From Mycobacterium sp. (lineage in GTDB: Bacteria > Actinomycetota > Actinomycetes > Mycobacteriales > Mycobacteriaceae): a stretch of DNA of 64,000 bases. Under the pieces are notes generated by a model. The model saw nothing but the letters and a program-made list of their open reading frames with translations, did not search any database and had not been told where the DNA came from. Shown one piece after another: positions 29,797 to 39,059 of this stretch (position 1 is its first letter; each line of letters begins with the position of its first letter). Made by a program: the position numbers and the translations under genes. Location: assembly GCF_004298145.1 (NCBI RefSeq), contig NZ_SCRH01000052.1, positions 62,001-126,000 on the forward strand, given 5' to 3'.

Positions 29797-30243
29797 CTAG
29801 GCGTCGGCCTCGTTTTCGAGGTAGCCCTCGGCGACGGCGTGCTCAATGCTGTCGGTCAGTTTGGGGCAGGACCGGGTGCGCGCGGTATCGCCACCGGACG
29901 CGCGCACTTCGGTGAAGTGCGCGCAACGCTGCCACGCTTCGGTGTTCCATTGCACGGCAGTGTGCCCCGGCCCAAGCCGGCGCACCGTGACGCGGACGTG
30001 GCAGAAACGGCAGTCCACCGGTAACAGACCCGAGTTGAGGTAGCGCTCACGGTCGGCGCGGCTGGCATTGGCCACCGCCGCCGCCCGCTGCGGATCATTG
30101 GCGAAATCCCTTGACTTCGACCATGATCCAGAACCACCGTCGCGGGCGGGCTCCTCCTTGTGGTCGTGATGATCGCCGTGCAGCTGCAACATCGACCGCG
30201 CAAGCCGATCGACGTCAGGTACCGCTGGCTGATCGTCGCCCAT
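29797..30243 (-). CDS. Hypothetical protein (Rv3527-like)
   Basis: 148 aa from ATG 30243; downstream of kshA; DCRFCHVRVTVRRLGPGHTAVQWNTEAWQRC. Confidence 0.65.
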   Translation of the reverse strand: MGDDQPAVPDVDRLARSMLQLHGDHHDHKEEPARDGGSGSWSKSRDFANDPQRAAAVANASRADRERYLNSGLLPVDCRFCHVRVTVRRLGPGHTAVQWNTEAWQRCAHFTEVRASGGDTARTRSCPKLTDSIEHAVAEGYLENEADA

Positions 30244-30248
30244 GATTC

Positions 30249-31427
30249 CTAGTGGTGCTCCGCCGGGACGTCGCCGGAAACCGTCTCGTCCGCCTCTGTT
30301 CCGTTGGCCTTGAGATTCTCCTCGACCTCGGAGTTCCAATATTCGTTGGCGCGGGTGGTGTCCACCTCGATCTCGAAGCGTTCCACCATTTCCGGCTCGA
30401 TGTCGGCGACGTCGACATAGAACTGTTGATACCAACGGCGTAGCTGGTAGACAGCGCCGTCTTCCTCGACCAGCAGCGGATTGTCGATGCGGGTCTTGTA
30501 CTTCCAGATCTCGACGTCCTGCAGGAATCCCTTGCTGACGCCCTCGGTGAACACCCTCGACAGCTTGTCGGTCATCTTGTCATCCATGCCCTTGGGCTTT
30601 TCCACGGTGACGCCCCACTGCAGCACGAACGAGTTCTGGGTCACCGGGTAGTGGCAGTTGATCAGGATCGACTCGGCCTTGTAGTCGCCGTAGCTGTTGT
30701 GCAGCCAGTTGATCATGAACGACGGCCCGAAGTAGGACGCCTCGGAATCCAGGTGTGCCTCACCGTAAGACGTGCCGAGATCGCTCACGTCGGGCCGGCC
30801 CACGTTGTGCAGGTACTGCGACGCGATGTGACCCTCGAAGACGTTCTTGAAGTACGTCGGCAATCCGAAATGGATGTAGAAGAAGTGCGCCATGTCGGTG
30901 ACGTTGTCGATGATGTCGCGGCAGTTGGACCCCTCGATGAGGATGCTGTTCCATCGCCACTCGGTCCATTCGTCGCTGTGGGCTTCCGGGATGTCCGGGA
31001 TTTGCACGGCGGGATCCGGCGGATTGTTTTCGTGGTCGTGCCAGACGAACAGCAGCCCGCCGCGCACGTCCGTCGCCCACGACCGCGTGCGCGCCGTCTT
31101 GGGCGTGCGCTTGGCGTACGGCACCAGCTTGCAGCGGCCGTCGCCGCCCCAGCGCCAGTCGTGAAACGGGCAGGCGACCTCGTCGCCCTTGATGGTGCCC
31201 CTCGACAGGTCTCCACCCATGTGCCGGCAATAGCCGTCGAGGACCTTGATGTCCCCATGGGAGTCGGCGAAGACCACCAGCTTGGTGCCGAAAGCCTCGA
31301 TGGAATGCGGCTTGCCGTCCTGGAAGTCTTTCGCGACGCCCAGGCAGTGCCAGCCGCGGGCGTATCTGGTCGGCAAAGCACCGGGATCGATTTCCCGGAT
31401 GCCAACCGCCTTGGTGTCGGTACTCAC
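30249..31427 (-). CDS. kshA: 3-ketosteroid-9-alpha-monooxygenase oxygenase subunit KshA
   Basis: Rieske centre CRHMGGDLSRGTIKGDEVACPFHDWRW; IDNVTDMAHFFYIHFGLP. Confidence 0.94.
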   Translation of the reverse strand: MSTDTKAVGIREIDPGALPTRYARGWHCLGVAKDFQDGKPHSIEAFGTKLVVFADSHGDIKVLDGYCRHMGGDLSRGTIKGDEVACPFHDWRWGGDGRCKLVPYAKRTPKTARTRSWATDVRGGLLFVWHDHENNPPDPAVQIPDIPEAHSDEWTEWRWNSILIEGSNCRDIIDNVTDMAHFFYIHFGLPTYFKNVFEGHIASQYLHNVGRPDVSDLGTSYGEAHLDSEASYFGPSFMINWLHNSYGDYKAESILINCHYPVTQNSFVLQWGVTVEKPKGMDDKMTDKLSRVFTEGVSKGFLQDVEIWKYKTRIDNPLLVEEDGAVYQLRRWYQQFYVDVADIEPEMVERFEIEVDTTRANEYWNSEVEENLKANGTEADETVSGDVPAEHH

Positions 31428-31456
31428 CTGTCACCTCCAACTAGTGGCCCTCTAAC

Positions 31457-31470
31457 TAGAACACGTTACA
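31457..31470. promoter_or_regulatory. KstR-type operator (TAGAACACGTTACA)
   Basis: Between divergent kshA and gamma-CA-like gene. Confidence 0.8.
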
Positions 31471-31541
31471 GTTTTGCGCCGGGGGCGCGCAACGAAGGCA
31501 AGCCTGGCTCGGTCATATGCATCCTGGGGTATATCTAGACG

Positions 31542-32066
31542 ATGCCGCTGTTTGCGTTCGAGGGCCGGTCACCACGGGTCGATCCCACCGCTTTCGTGGC
31601 CCCGACGGCCACTCTGATCGGCGACGTCGTCGTGGAGGCGGGGGCCTCGATCTGGTTCAACGCCGTACTGCGCGGCGACTACGGGCCCATCGTGGTGCGC
31701 GAGGGCGCCAATGTGCAGGACGGGTCGGTGCTGCACGCCCCTCCCGGCATCCCGGTGGACATCGGTCCCGGTGCGACGGTGGCGCATCTGTGCGTGATAC
31801 ACGGCGCGCACGTGGGGTCCGAGGCGCTGATCGCCAACCACGCCACCGTTCTGGACGGCGCGGTGATCGGCGCGCGCAGCCTTGTTGCGGCGCATTCACT
31901 GGTCACGGCCGGCACCCAGATCCCGGCCGGGATGCTGGCCGTCGGCGCGCCGGCCCAGATCAAGGGCCCGGTCGCCGGAACCGGCGCCGAGCTGTGGGTC
32001 ACGGTGAATCCGCAGGCCTACCGTGATCTCGCCCAGCGGCATCTGGCCGGGTTGGAGCCGATCTAG
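31542..32066 (+). CDS. Gamma-carbonic-anhydrase-like / hexapeptide repeat protein (Rv3525c-like)
   Basis: 174 aa LbH hexapeptide repeats (VVVEAGASIWFNAVLRGDYGPIVVREGANVQDGSVLHA...ATVAHLCVIHGAHVGSEALIANHATVLDGAVIG). Confidence 0.82.
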   Translation: MPLFAFEGRSPRVDPTAFVAPTATLIGDVVVEAGASIWFNAVLRGDYGPIVVREGANVQDGSVLHAPPGIPVDIGPGATVAHLCVIHGAHVGSEALIANHATVLDGAVIGARSLVAAHSLVTAGTQIPAGMLAVGAPAQIKGPVAGTGAELWVTVNPQAYRDLAQRHLAGLEPI

Positions 32067-32470
32067 ACCTTGCGCGTGTTGGCCGCCGCGCGGTCCATCT
32101 CCCAATAGGCGCGCAGGGCCGCGAGCTTGCCCTCGTCGTTGGCTTTGTAGGTGAACACGCCCTCGGCGGTCGTCTGGTATTCGCCCGTGGTGATGAGGAT
32201 GTGCCCGACGTTGGCTTCCTCGTTGCCGCACTGATACGTGTCGCGGAAAACGAACTCGATCTTCGCGGTGGGGGCGATGGCCTTGTCCCAGAACGCCGAA
32301 ATCGCGTCCCGGCCGCGGTGCCCTTTGCCTTCGGGGTCGAACGCCGAGGGGCCGATCGGGTCCTCGACGATGGCGTCGTCGGCGAACACCGCCAGCCAGG
32401 CATCCTTGTCCCTGGCCGCCACCGCCTCGCGGGAGCGGCGGCCGGCCTCGTGCGCGGGATGCTCAGTCAT
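32063..32470 (-). CDS. SnoaL/ketosteroid-isomerase-like (NTF2-fold) protein
   Basis: 135 aa from ATG 32470; REAVAARDKDAWLAVFADDAIVEDPIGPSAFDPEGKGHRGRDAISAFWDKAI is typical of SnoaL/KSI-like proteins. Confidence 0.75.
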   Translation of the reverse strand: MTEHPAHEAGRRSREAVAARDKDAWLAVFADDAIVEDPIGPSAFDPEGKGHRGRDAISAFWDKAIAPTAKIEFVFRDTYQCGNEEANVGHILITTGEYQTTAEGVFTYKANDEGKLAALRAYWEMDRAAANTRKV

Positions 32471-32478
32471 CGGCGCGC

Positions 32479-33678
32479 TCACGCGTCGAGCTTTTGGGCC
32501 GCGGGCTTGTCGGCGCCGACCACCCACATGGAGTAATACTGCGAACCGCCACCGTAGGCGTGTCCCAATGCCTTTCGCGCCCCCGGCACCTGGTGGTCGC
32601 CGCCCTTGCCCATCACCTGGATCGCCGCTTCGGCGAAGCGAATCAGGCCCGAGGCGCCGATCGGGTTCGACGACAGCACACCGCCCGACGCATTCACCGG
32701 CAGCCGGCCGCCGATCCGGGTTTCGCCCGCTTCGGTGAGTTTCCAGCCTTCGCCCTCGGGCGCAAACCCGAGGTTTTCCAACCACATCGGCTCGAACCAG
32801 GAGAACGGCACGTAGATCTCCGCGGCGTCGATCTCGTCGATGGGGCTGGTGATGCCGGCGGCCTTCCACAGCGCGGCGGCCGCGTCACGGCCGGCCTGCG
32901 GGCTGACCTGGTCGCGCCCGGAGAACTGCAGCGGTTCGGTGCGCAGCGCCGTGGCATGGATCCATGCCACCGGATTGCCTTGCGCCAAGCGGGCTTCGGC
33001 GGCCTCCTCGTTGCCGATCACGACGGCGGCGGCGCCGTCCGACGAGGGGCATGTCTCGTCGTAGCGGATCGGGTCCCACAGCATGGGCGACGCCATCACC
33101 TTCTCCAGGGTGATGTCGGGCTGGTGCAGATGCGCCAGCGGATTCTTGCTGCCGTTGAGCCGGTCCTTGACCGCGACGATGGCACCGATGTTCGTCGGCG
33201 CGCCGGATCGACGGATGTATGAGCGCACGTGCGGGGCGAAGTAGCCACCCGCGCCAGCACCCACCGGCTTGATGAAGGGGATCGGAATTGACAACGCCCA
33301 CATCGCGTTTGATTCCGACTGTTTCTCCCAGGCCATCGCCAGCACGCGCCGGTACTTGCCGGACTGCACCAGGCTGGCGGCCACCACGCCGGTGGAGCCG
33401 CCGACCGATCCCGCGGTGTGCACCCGGATCAGCGGCTTGCCGGTGGCGCCCATGGCGTCGGCCATGAACAGCTCGGGCATCATCACGCCCTCGAAGAAGT
33501 CCGGTGCCTTGCCGACCACGATGGCGTCGATGTCGTCGAAGGTGGAACCGGAGTCGGCCAGCGCGCGATCGATCGCCTCGCGCACCAGGCCGTTCATCGA
33601 AACATCCTGGCGCTTGGCGACATACTTCGTCTGTCCGGTACCTAGTACCGCAGCAATGTTCGGCCCTGCACCGGCCAT
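32479..33678 (-). CDS. ltp3: Lipid-transfer protein/thiolase-like Ltp3
   Basis: MAGAGPNIAAVLGTGQTKYVAKRQDVSMNGLVREAIDRALADSG; VNASGGVLSSNPIGASGLIRFAEAAIQ. Confidence 0.88.
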   Translation of the reverse strand: MAGAGPNIAAVLGTGQTKYVAKRQDVSMNGLVREAIDRALADSGSTFDDIDAIVVGKAPDFFEGVMMPELFMADAMGATGKPLIRVHTAGSVGGSTGVVAASLVQSGKYRRVLAMAWEKQSESNAMWALSIPIPFIKPVGAGAGGYFAPHVRSYIRRSGAPTNIGAIVAVKDRLNGSKNPLAHLHQPDITLEKVMASPMLWDPIRYDETCPSSDGAAAVVIGNEEAAEARLAQGNPVAWIHATALRTEPLQFSGRDQVSPQAGRDAAAALWKAAGITSPIDEIDAAEIYVPFSWFEPMWLENLGFAPEGEGWKLTEAGETRIGGRLPVNASGGVLSSNPIGASGLIRFAEAAIQVMGKGGDHQVPGARKALGHAYGGGSQYYSMWVVGADKPAAQKLDA

Positions 33679-34742
33679 CAGTTCTTCCCTTCCATGACCG
33701 CGACCAGGTTCTGTTGTAGCGCGGGCCCGCTGGTGGCGTGCGCCAGCACCCGCTCGGCGGAACCGTTCCAGATATGTTGTGCTGCAAAGCCGATGCGCTC
33801 TAGGCCGGCGACGAACATGGGGTTGGCCGCCAGCGCGCCGCCGGACGGATTGACCTTCGTCGGTCCCGGTACCCGGATGGCTTCGGCGATGATCAGGTGC
33901 TGGTGGGTGAAGGGCGCGCAGATCTCGGCCACGTCCAGGTTGTCGGTCCTGCCGCCGGTGGCGATGCGGGCCGCGGCCTTGGTCGACGTGGACTCGGTGA
34001 GATCGCGCGCGCCCAGCGACGGGGTTTCGATGCGGTGCTCGATCCCGGTGATCCAGGCGGGGTTCTTGCGCAGCTCGCGCGCCCGGTCCCCGGCCGCGAG
34101 CACTATCGCCGCGGCGCCGTCGGTGATCGGTGCGATGTCGTGCCTCCGCAGCGGATCGGCGAAGTACGGCCGGTCGAGCAACTCGGCCACGCTGATTCCC
34201 GGTTCCAGCCTGTCCACCCGGCGGGCGTTCGCCCAGGAGTCGAACGCCACGCGCGCCATCTGCTCCTCGGTCCACTTACCGGTGTCGAGCCCGACGCGGG
34301 CCTGCAGCCCCGCCATCGAGATCGAATCGGGCCACAACGGCGCCACGGTGTACGGGTCGGTCTGCCGCGACAGGATTTGGCGCAGGTTTCCGGCTGAAGA
34401 CTTCCCGAAGCCGTACACCAGCGCGGTGTCGACCTCACCGGTCAGGATTTTGATGTAGGCCTCGTAGAGGGCCCACGCCGCGTCCATCTCGACGTGCGAT
34501 TCGTTGATCGGCGGAACGGCGCCAATGGAGTCGATCGCTGAGATGAACGAAAAGGCCCGCCCGGCAAGGTAATCGGACGATCCCGAACACCAGAAGCCGA
34601 TGTCGGTCCTTTCGATGCCCAGCTCCTCGTACAGCTCGGCGAAGCACGGTATCAACATCTCGACGCCGTTGGTGGTGCCGTCGGTGCGGCGGACGTGTGG
34701 TGCGTGGGCAAAGCCCACCACCGCAACGTTGCGAGCGCTCAT
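33678..34742 (-). CDS. ltp4: Lipid-transfer protein/thiolase-like Ltp4
   Basis: MSARNVAVVGFAHAPHVRRTDGTTNGVEMLIPCFAELYEEL; NPSGGALAANPMFVAGLERIG. Confidence 0.87.
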   Translation of the reverse strand: MSARNVAVVGFAHAPHVRRTDGTTNGVEMLIPCFAELYEELGIERTDIGFWCSGSSDYLAGRAFSFISAIDSIGAVPPINESHVEMDAAWALYEAYIKILTGEVDTALVYGFGKSSAGNLRQILSRQTDPYTVAPLWPDSISMAGLQARVGLDTGKWTEEQMARVAFDSWANARRVDRLEPGISVAELLDRPYFADPLRRHDIAPITDGAAAIVLAAGDRARELRKNPAWITGIEHRIETPSLGARDLTESTSTKAAARIATGGRTDNLDVAEICAPFTHQHLIIAEAIRVPGPTKVNPSGGALAANPMFVAGLERIGFAAQHIWNGSAERVLAHATSGPALQQNLVAVMEGKN

Positions 34743-34757
34743 GTGTTCCTAAGCCCT

Positions 34758-35729
34758 TTACAGGTGGTGCTTATAGGTGTCGTAGTCGGCGTCGGGTTCC
34801 CCGGTCGGCCGGAAGTACTCGATGTTGTCGATGCCAAAACCCCACTCCTCGCGGGGTTTCCACACCGCTTCCACCCGCATGCCCATCCGTACCTCGTGGG
34901 CGTCGATGTCGGCGACCAGATGCAGGAACGGGATGTCGGATCCGTCGAGCAGCACATAGGCGGCCACGTACGGCGGCTTGATGCGCTGGCCCTGGAACGG
35001 GATGTTGATGATCGCGAACGTCGTCACGGTGCCCTTGTCCGGCAGCTCGACGAACTCGGTCGTCGGCTGGCCGGTGGCCGGGTCCGCGCCGTGCGGCGGG
35101 AAATAGACCTTCCCGTTCTCGCCGGTGCGCGCGCCCAGCAGCTTGCCCTGCGCGATGGCGCGCAGGTAGGCGCTCTCCTCGTGCGAGGCGGTGTGCTGAA
35201 TGGTCAGCGAGATCGGCGTGACGATCATGGTCACCGGGTCTTTTTCACCGTCAGACTGTTCCGCGACGGCTTCGGCCTCATCGCCCAGCTCGAAGTACGC
35301 GATGTCGGTGATGGCGCCCACCGGCTCGTCGGCCCAGTGCACATGCACCCGGGTGCCGGTCTTGATCGCGGAAGGATCCGCAGCTCCGACATCGATGGCA
35401 TGGATCAACGGGGTGTCCGCGCCGTCGAGCTTGATCAGCGCCCAGGCGAACGGCCGGTCCAGTGGCTGACCCTCCATCGGTTCGGGCTGCCACGTCCAGG
35501 AGACGACGGTGCCCACACTGGACACCGGTACCATCTCGCCCAGCGGCTCATAGGTGACCGGGTCATATTCCGCCGGTGGCACATGCACCCGGCCATCCGA
35601 TCCGCGCACCCCCAGGACCTGGCGATCACGCAGTGCGGTGAAGAACTTGCTCAGCGTGGGGCCGACCGAACGGGTGTAGTCGAAGGACAACGTCAATGGC
35701 GCGGAGAGCGGTGGCTCAGGGTGATCCAT
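34758..35729 (-). CDS. Tandem DUF35/OB-fold acyl-CoA-associated protein (Rv3521-like)
   Basis: From ATG 35729 (MDHPEPPLSAPLTLSFDYTRSVGPTLSKFFTALRDRQVLGVRGSDGRVHVPP); two repeats of the DUF35 pattern; partner of ltp3/ltp4. The track ORF start is over-extended. Confidence 0.8.
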   Translation of the reverse strand: MDHPEPPLSAPLTLSFDYTRSVGPTLSKFFTALRDRQVLGVRGSDGRVHVPPAEYDPVTYEPLGEMVPVSSVGTVVSWTWQPEPMEGQPLDRPFAWALIKLDGADTPLIHAIDVGAADPSAIKTGTRVHVHWADEPVGAITDIAYFELGDEAEAVAEQSDGEKDPVTMIVTPISLTIQHTASHEESAYLRAIAQGKLLGARTGENGKVYFPPHGADPATGQPTTEFVELPDKGTVTTFAIINIPFQGQRIKPPYVAAYVLLDGSDIPFLHLVADIDAHEVRMGMRVEAVWKPREEWGFGIDNIEYFRPTGEPDADYDTYKHHL

Positions 35730-35768
35730 CAGGGGCGGGCTACTCGAGCTGGCTGTCACGCCATCGAG

Positions 35769-35782
35769 TAGAACAGGTTCTA
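35769..35782. promoter_or_regulatory. KstR-type operator (TAGAACAGGTTCTA)
   Basis: Between divergent Rv3521-like and Rv3520c-like genes. Confidence 0.82.
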
Positions 35783-35822
35783 AGAACGGATTCAACATCG
35801 GGTCTGCGGAAGGGTTAAGACG

Positions 35823-36854
35823 ATGAAGCTGGGACTGCAGCTGGGATATTGGGGCGCTCAGCCGCCGGAGAACCACGGCGAGCTCGTCGCCGCGGCCGAG
35901 GAGGCCGGATACGACGCCGTCTTCACCGCCGAAGCGTGGGGATCCGACGCCTACACACCGCTGGCCTGGTGGGGCTCGTCGACGTCCCGGGTGCGGCTGG
36001 GCACCTCGGTGGTCCAGCTGTCCGCCCGCACCCCGACGGCCTGCGCCATGGCCGCTTTGACGCTCGATCACCTGTCCGGCGGCCGACACGTCCTCGGCCT
36101 CGGCGTCTCCGGCCCGCAGGTGGTCGAGGGCTGGTATGGCCAGTCGTTTCCCAAGCCACTGGCCCGCACCCGTGAATACATCGACATCATCCGGCAGGTG
36201 TGGGCGCGGGAGGCGCCGGTGACCAGCGACGGGCCGCACTACCCGCTGCCGCTGACCGGCGCGCGGGCGACAGGTCTGGGCAAGCCGCTCAAGTCCATCA
36301 CCCATCCGCTGCGGGCCGACATCCCGATCATGCTGGGCGCCGAGGGTCCGAAGAACGTCGCGCTGGCCGCCGAAATCTGCGACGGCTGGCTGCCGATCTT
36401 CTACACGCCGCGCATGGCCGACACCTACAACGAATGGCTGGACGAGGGGTTCGCCCGCCCGGGCGCACGCCGCGGCCGCGAGGACTTCGAGATCTGCGCG
36501 ACGGCCAACATCGTCATCACCGAGGACCGCAGCGCCGCGTTCGCGGCCATGAAGCCCTACATCGCGCTCTACATGGGCGGGATGGGCGCCGAGGACACCA
36601 ACTTCCACGCCGACGTCTACCGCCGGATGGGCTACTCCGAGGTGGTCGACGACGTGACGAAGCTGTTCCGCGGCAACCAGAAGGACAAGGCCGCGGAAAT
36701 CATCCCCGACGAGGTGATCGACGACGCCGCGATCGTCGGCGACGTCGACTACGTGCGTAAGCAGATCAAGGCCTGGGAGGCCGCCGGCGTCACCATGATG
36801 GTGGTGTCTGGCCGCAGTACGGAGCAGGTCCGCGAGCTGGCGAGCCTGATCTGA
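35823..36854 (+). CDS. LLM-class F420-dependent oxidoreductase (Rv3520c-like)
   Basis: MKLGLQLGYWGAQPPENHGELVAAAEEAGYDAVFTAEAWGSDAYTPLAWWG. Confidence 0.87.
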   Translation: MKLGLQLGYWGAQPPENHGELVAAAEEAGYDAVFTAEAWGSDAYTPLAWWGSSTSRVRLGTSVVQLSARTPTACAMAALTLDHLSGGRHVLGLGVSGPQVVEGWYGQSFPKPLARTREYIDIIRQVWAREAPVTSDGPHYPLPLTGARATGLGKPLKSITHPLRADIPIMLGAEGPKNVALAAEICDGWLPIFYTPRMADTYNEWLDEGFARPGARRGREDFEICATANIVITEDRSAAFAAMKPYIALYMGGMGAEDTNFHADVYRRMGYSEVVDDVTKLFRGNQKDKAAEIIPDEVIDDAAIVGDVDYVRKQIKAWEAAGVTMMVVSGRSTEQVRELASLI

Positions 36855-36872
36855 CAGTCGCGCACGGAAAAC

Positions 36873-36886
36873 TGGAACACGTTCTA
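36873..36886. promoter_or_regulatory. KstR-type operator (TGGAACACGTTCTA) between convergent genes
   Basis: Core GAACnnGTTC intact. Confidence 0.7.
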
Positions 36887-36904
36887 GCTTTCTTGCCAGT
36901 GGCT

Positions 36905-36918
36905 TAGAACGCGTTCTA
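36905..36918. promoter_or_regulatory. KstR-type operator (TAGAACGCGTTCTA), perfect palindrome, between convergent genes
   Basis: Perfect 14-bp palindrome, 19 nt downstream of the previous site. Confidence 0.8.
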
Positions 36919-36994
36919 GATTGTCGGGATGGCCCGCCCGGCGACGATGCAGCGCGATGAGGTGGACGCGGGCAATCGACACCGGTCCGGCCGG

Positions 36995-37717
36995 TCAGCC
37001 GAGCGGGTGGGCGTCGCCGAATGTCATCTCGACGTGGCCGACAGATCCAGAGACCATCGCCCGCTTCGGCAGGCCCAGCGATGCCAGCTCTTTGGCGTAG
37101 GCGTGATCGCCAAGTCGCAACGTCGCGCCGCCGACCCGACCGCGCAGCCCGCGCACCCGCATCTCCCAGGGCACTTCGCGGGTGGTGCCGTCGGCGAAGG
37201 TGTACGTCTTGAGCACCTGCGGCCGCGACGTGAACAGGGACGGCACCGGCAACCCCCGGGCGAAGTCGATGCCGGCGATGTGCGCGCCGTCGGCGCTGAC
37301 GTCGAATCCGAACCGGCCGTGCTCGCGAACGGTGAAGTCGGCCATGATCTTCGGGAATCCCCAGATGGAGCGCCCGGCTTCCAGGGTGAAGCTCTGGTCG
37401 ACCGGCAGATGGTGGATCAACGCGGCCGCGTCGCCCAGCGCCCGCCAGCCGCGCGCCGTCGAACCGGGCGGGTTGACCATCACACAGGTGCCGAATTCGT
37501 GGTACTGCCCCAGGTCGCCGTCGATATAGCGGGCCAGCATCAGGTTGACCACCGCCCGGCCGGGCCGGTGCTGGCAGACCTGCAGGCCGCTGTAGTCGAT
37601 AAGGCGTTGCGCCGCTTGCGCATCCACCGAAAACATCGCGGTGTGCACGTCCGCTTTTCGTATCCGCACCGGCATGGTGAGGACTGTCCCCGCAACGATG
37701 TGTTGTGACTCAGCCAT
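36995..37717 (-). CDS. Acetoacetate decarboxylase-like protein (Rv3519-like)
   Basis: 240 aa; MLARYIDGDLGQYHEFGTCVMV, SIWGFPKIMADF. Confidence 0.75.
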   Translation of the reverse strand: MAESQHIVAGTVLTMPVRIRKADVHTAMFSVDAQAAQRLIDYSGLQVCQHRPGRAVVNLMLARYIDGDLGQYHEFGTCVMVNPPGSTARGWRALGDAAALIHHLPVDQSFTLEAGRSIWGFPKIMADFTVREHGRFGFDVSADGAHIAGIDFARGLPVPSLFTSRPQVLKTYTFADGTTREVPWEMRVRGLRGRVGGATLRLGDHAYAKELASLGLPKRAMVSGSVGHVEMTFGDAHPLG

Positions 37718-37759
37718 GCCGGTTACTGTAATCCGTTCGTCAACATTTGGAGGCTGTAG

Positions 37760-38980
37760 ATGACTTCGACCATCCCGGAAGCAATTTCGAACATCGACCT
37801 GACCGACGGCAATTTCTACGCCGACCGTCGCGCCTCACGCGAGGCCTATCGCTGGATGCGCGCCAACCAGCCGGTATTTCGCGACCGCAATGGCCTGGCC
37901 GGTGCCACCACCTATCAAGCCATCCTCGACGCCGAGCGCAATCCGGAGTTGTTCTCCAGCACCGGCGGGATCCGCCCCGAGCAGCCGGGTATGCCCTACA
38001 TGATCGACATGGACGATCCCGCACATCTGTTGCGGCGCAAGCTGGTCAACGCCGGCTTCACCCGCAAGCGGGTGAAGGAGAAGGAGCCGTCCATCGCGAA
38101 GCTGTGCGACACCCTGATCGACGCGGTGTGTGAGCGCGGCGAGTGCGACTTCGTCCGCGATATCGCCGCCCCGCTGCCGATGGCGGTGATCGGCGACATG
38201 CTGGGCGTGCTGCCCTCCGAACGCGGCATGCTGTTGAAATGGTCCGATGACCTGGTCTGCGGGCTGAGTTCGCACATCGACCCCGCGTCGGACGAAGCCC
38301 AGGCGGTGATGGCCGCATTCGCCGCGTACACCGAATTCACCATGGACATCATCACCAAGCGGCGAGCCGAGCCCACCGATGACCTGTTCTCCATCCTGGT
38401 GAACGCCGAGGTGGAAGGGCAGCGCCTCCGTGACGACGAGATCGTCATGGAGACGCTACTCATCCTCATCGGCGGCGACGAGACCACGAGGCACACCTTG
38501 AGCGGCGGCACCGAACAGCTGGTCCGCCACCGCGACCAGTGGGATGCGTTGGTGCGCGACCCCTCGTTGCTTCCCGGCGCCATCGAGGAGATGCTGCGCT
38601 GGACGTCGCCGGTCAAGAACATGTGCAGAACCTTGACTGCTGATACGGACTTTCACGGCACCTCACTGCATGAGGGCGAGAAGATCATGCTGCTGTTCGA
38701 ATCGGGCAACTTCGACGAGTCGGTGTTCGAAGATCCGGACAGCTTCGACATCCGGCGAAACCCGAACAGCCACGTGTCTTTCGGCTTCGGCACGCACTTC
38801 TGTCTGGGGAATCAGCTGGCCCGGCTGGAGCTGTCGATGATGACCGAGCGGGTGCTCAAGCGGCTGCCGGATCTGAGACTGGCCGACGACTCGGCTTTGC
38901 CGCTGCGGCGAGCGAACTTCGTCAGCGGCCTGGAAGCCATGCCGGTGGTGTTCACCCCGAGCGCCCCGCTGTTGGGCTGA
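37760..38980 (+). CDS. cyp142: Cytochrome P450 Cyp142
   Basis: GGDETTRHTLSGG and FGFGTHFCLGNQLARLEL; position next to Rv3519-like. Confidence 0.9.
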   Translation: MTSTIPEAISNIDLTDGNFYADRRASREAYRWMRANQPVFRDRNGLAGATTYQAILDAERNPELFSSTGGIRPEQPGMPYMIDMDDPAHLLRRKLVNAGFTRKRVKEKEPSIAKLCDTLIDAVCERGECDFVRDIAAPLPMAVIGDMLGVLPSERGMLLKWSDDLVCGLSSHIDPASDEAQAVMAAFAAYTEFTMDIITKRRAEPTDDLFSILVNAEVEGQRLRDDEIVMETLLILIGGDETTRHTLSGGTEQLVRHRDQWDALVRDPSLLPGAIEEMLRWTSPVKNMCRTLTADTDFHGTSLHEGEKIMLLFESGNFDESVFEDPDSFDIRRNPNSHVSFGFGTHFCLGNQLARLELSMMTERVLKRLPDLRLADDSALPLRRANFVSGLEAMPVVFTPSAPLLG

Positions 38981-38995
38981 TGCGTTTGGGCCCCC

Positions 38996-39059
38996 GCGCC
39001 GAGCGTGTTCTCACGGCGAGATTTCGGTTGATTTCTCGCCCTGAGATCACGTTCGGCGC
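38996..39059. repeat. Palindromic intergenic element (L4)
   Basis: GCGCCGAGCGTGTTCTCACGGCGAG-atttcggttgattt-CTCGCCCTGAGATCACGTTCGGCGC; about 22 of 25 arm positions pair. Contains stop codon of the DUF559-type gene. Confidence 0.88.

Noticed and set aside
32479-34275. 598-aa minus-strand ORF
   Set aside because: Ltp3 starts at 33678; the upstream part overlaps ltp4 in a different frame.
36929-37708. ORF MARPATMQRDEV... as a TetR gene
   Set aside because: Only the first dozen residues resemble a TetR start; the remainder is antisense of the Rv3519-like gene. Kept only as a possible remnant in the operator finding.
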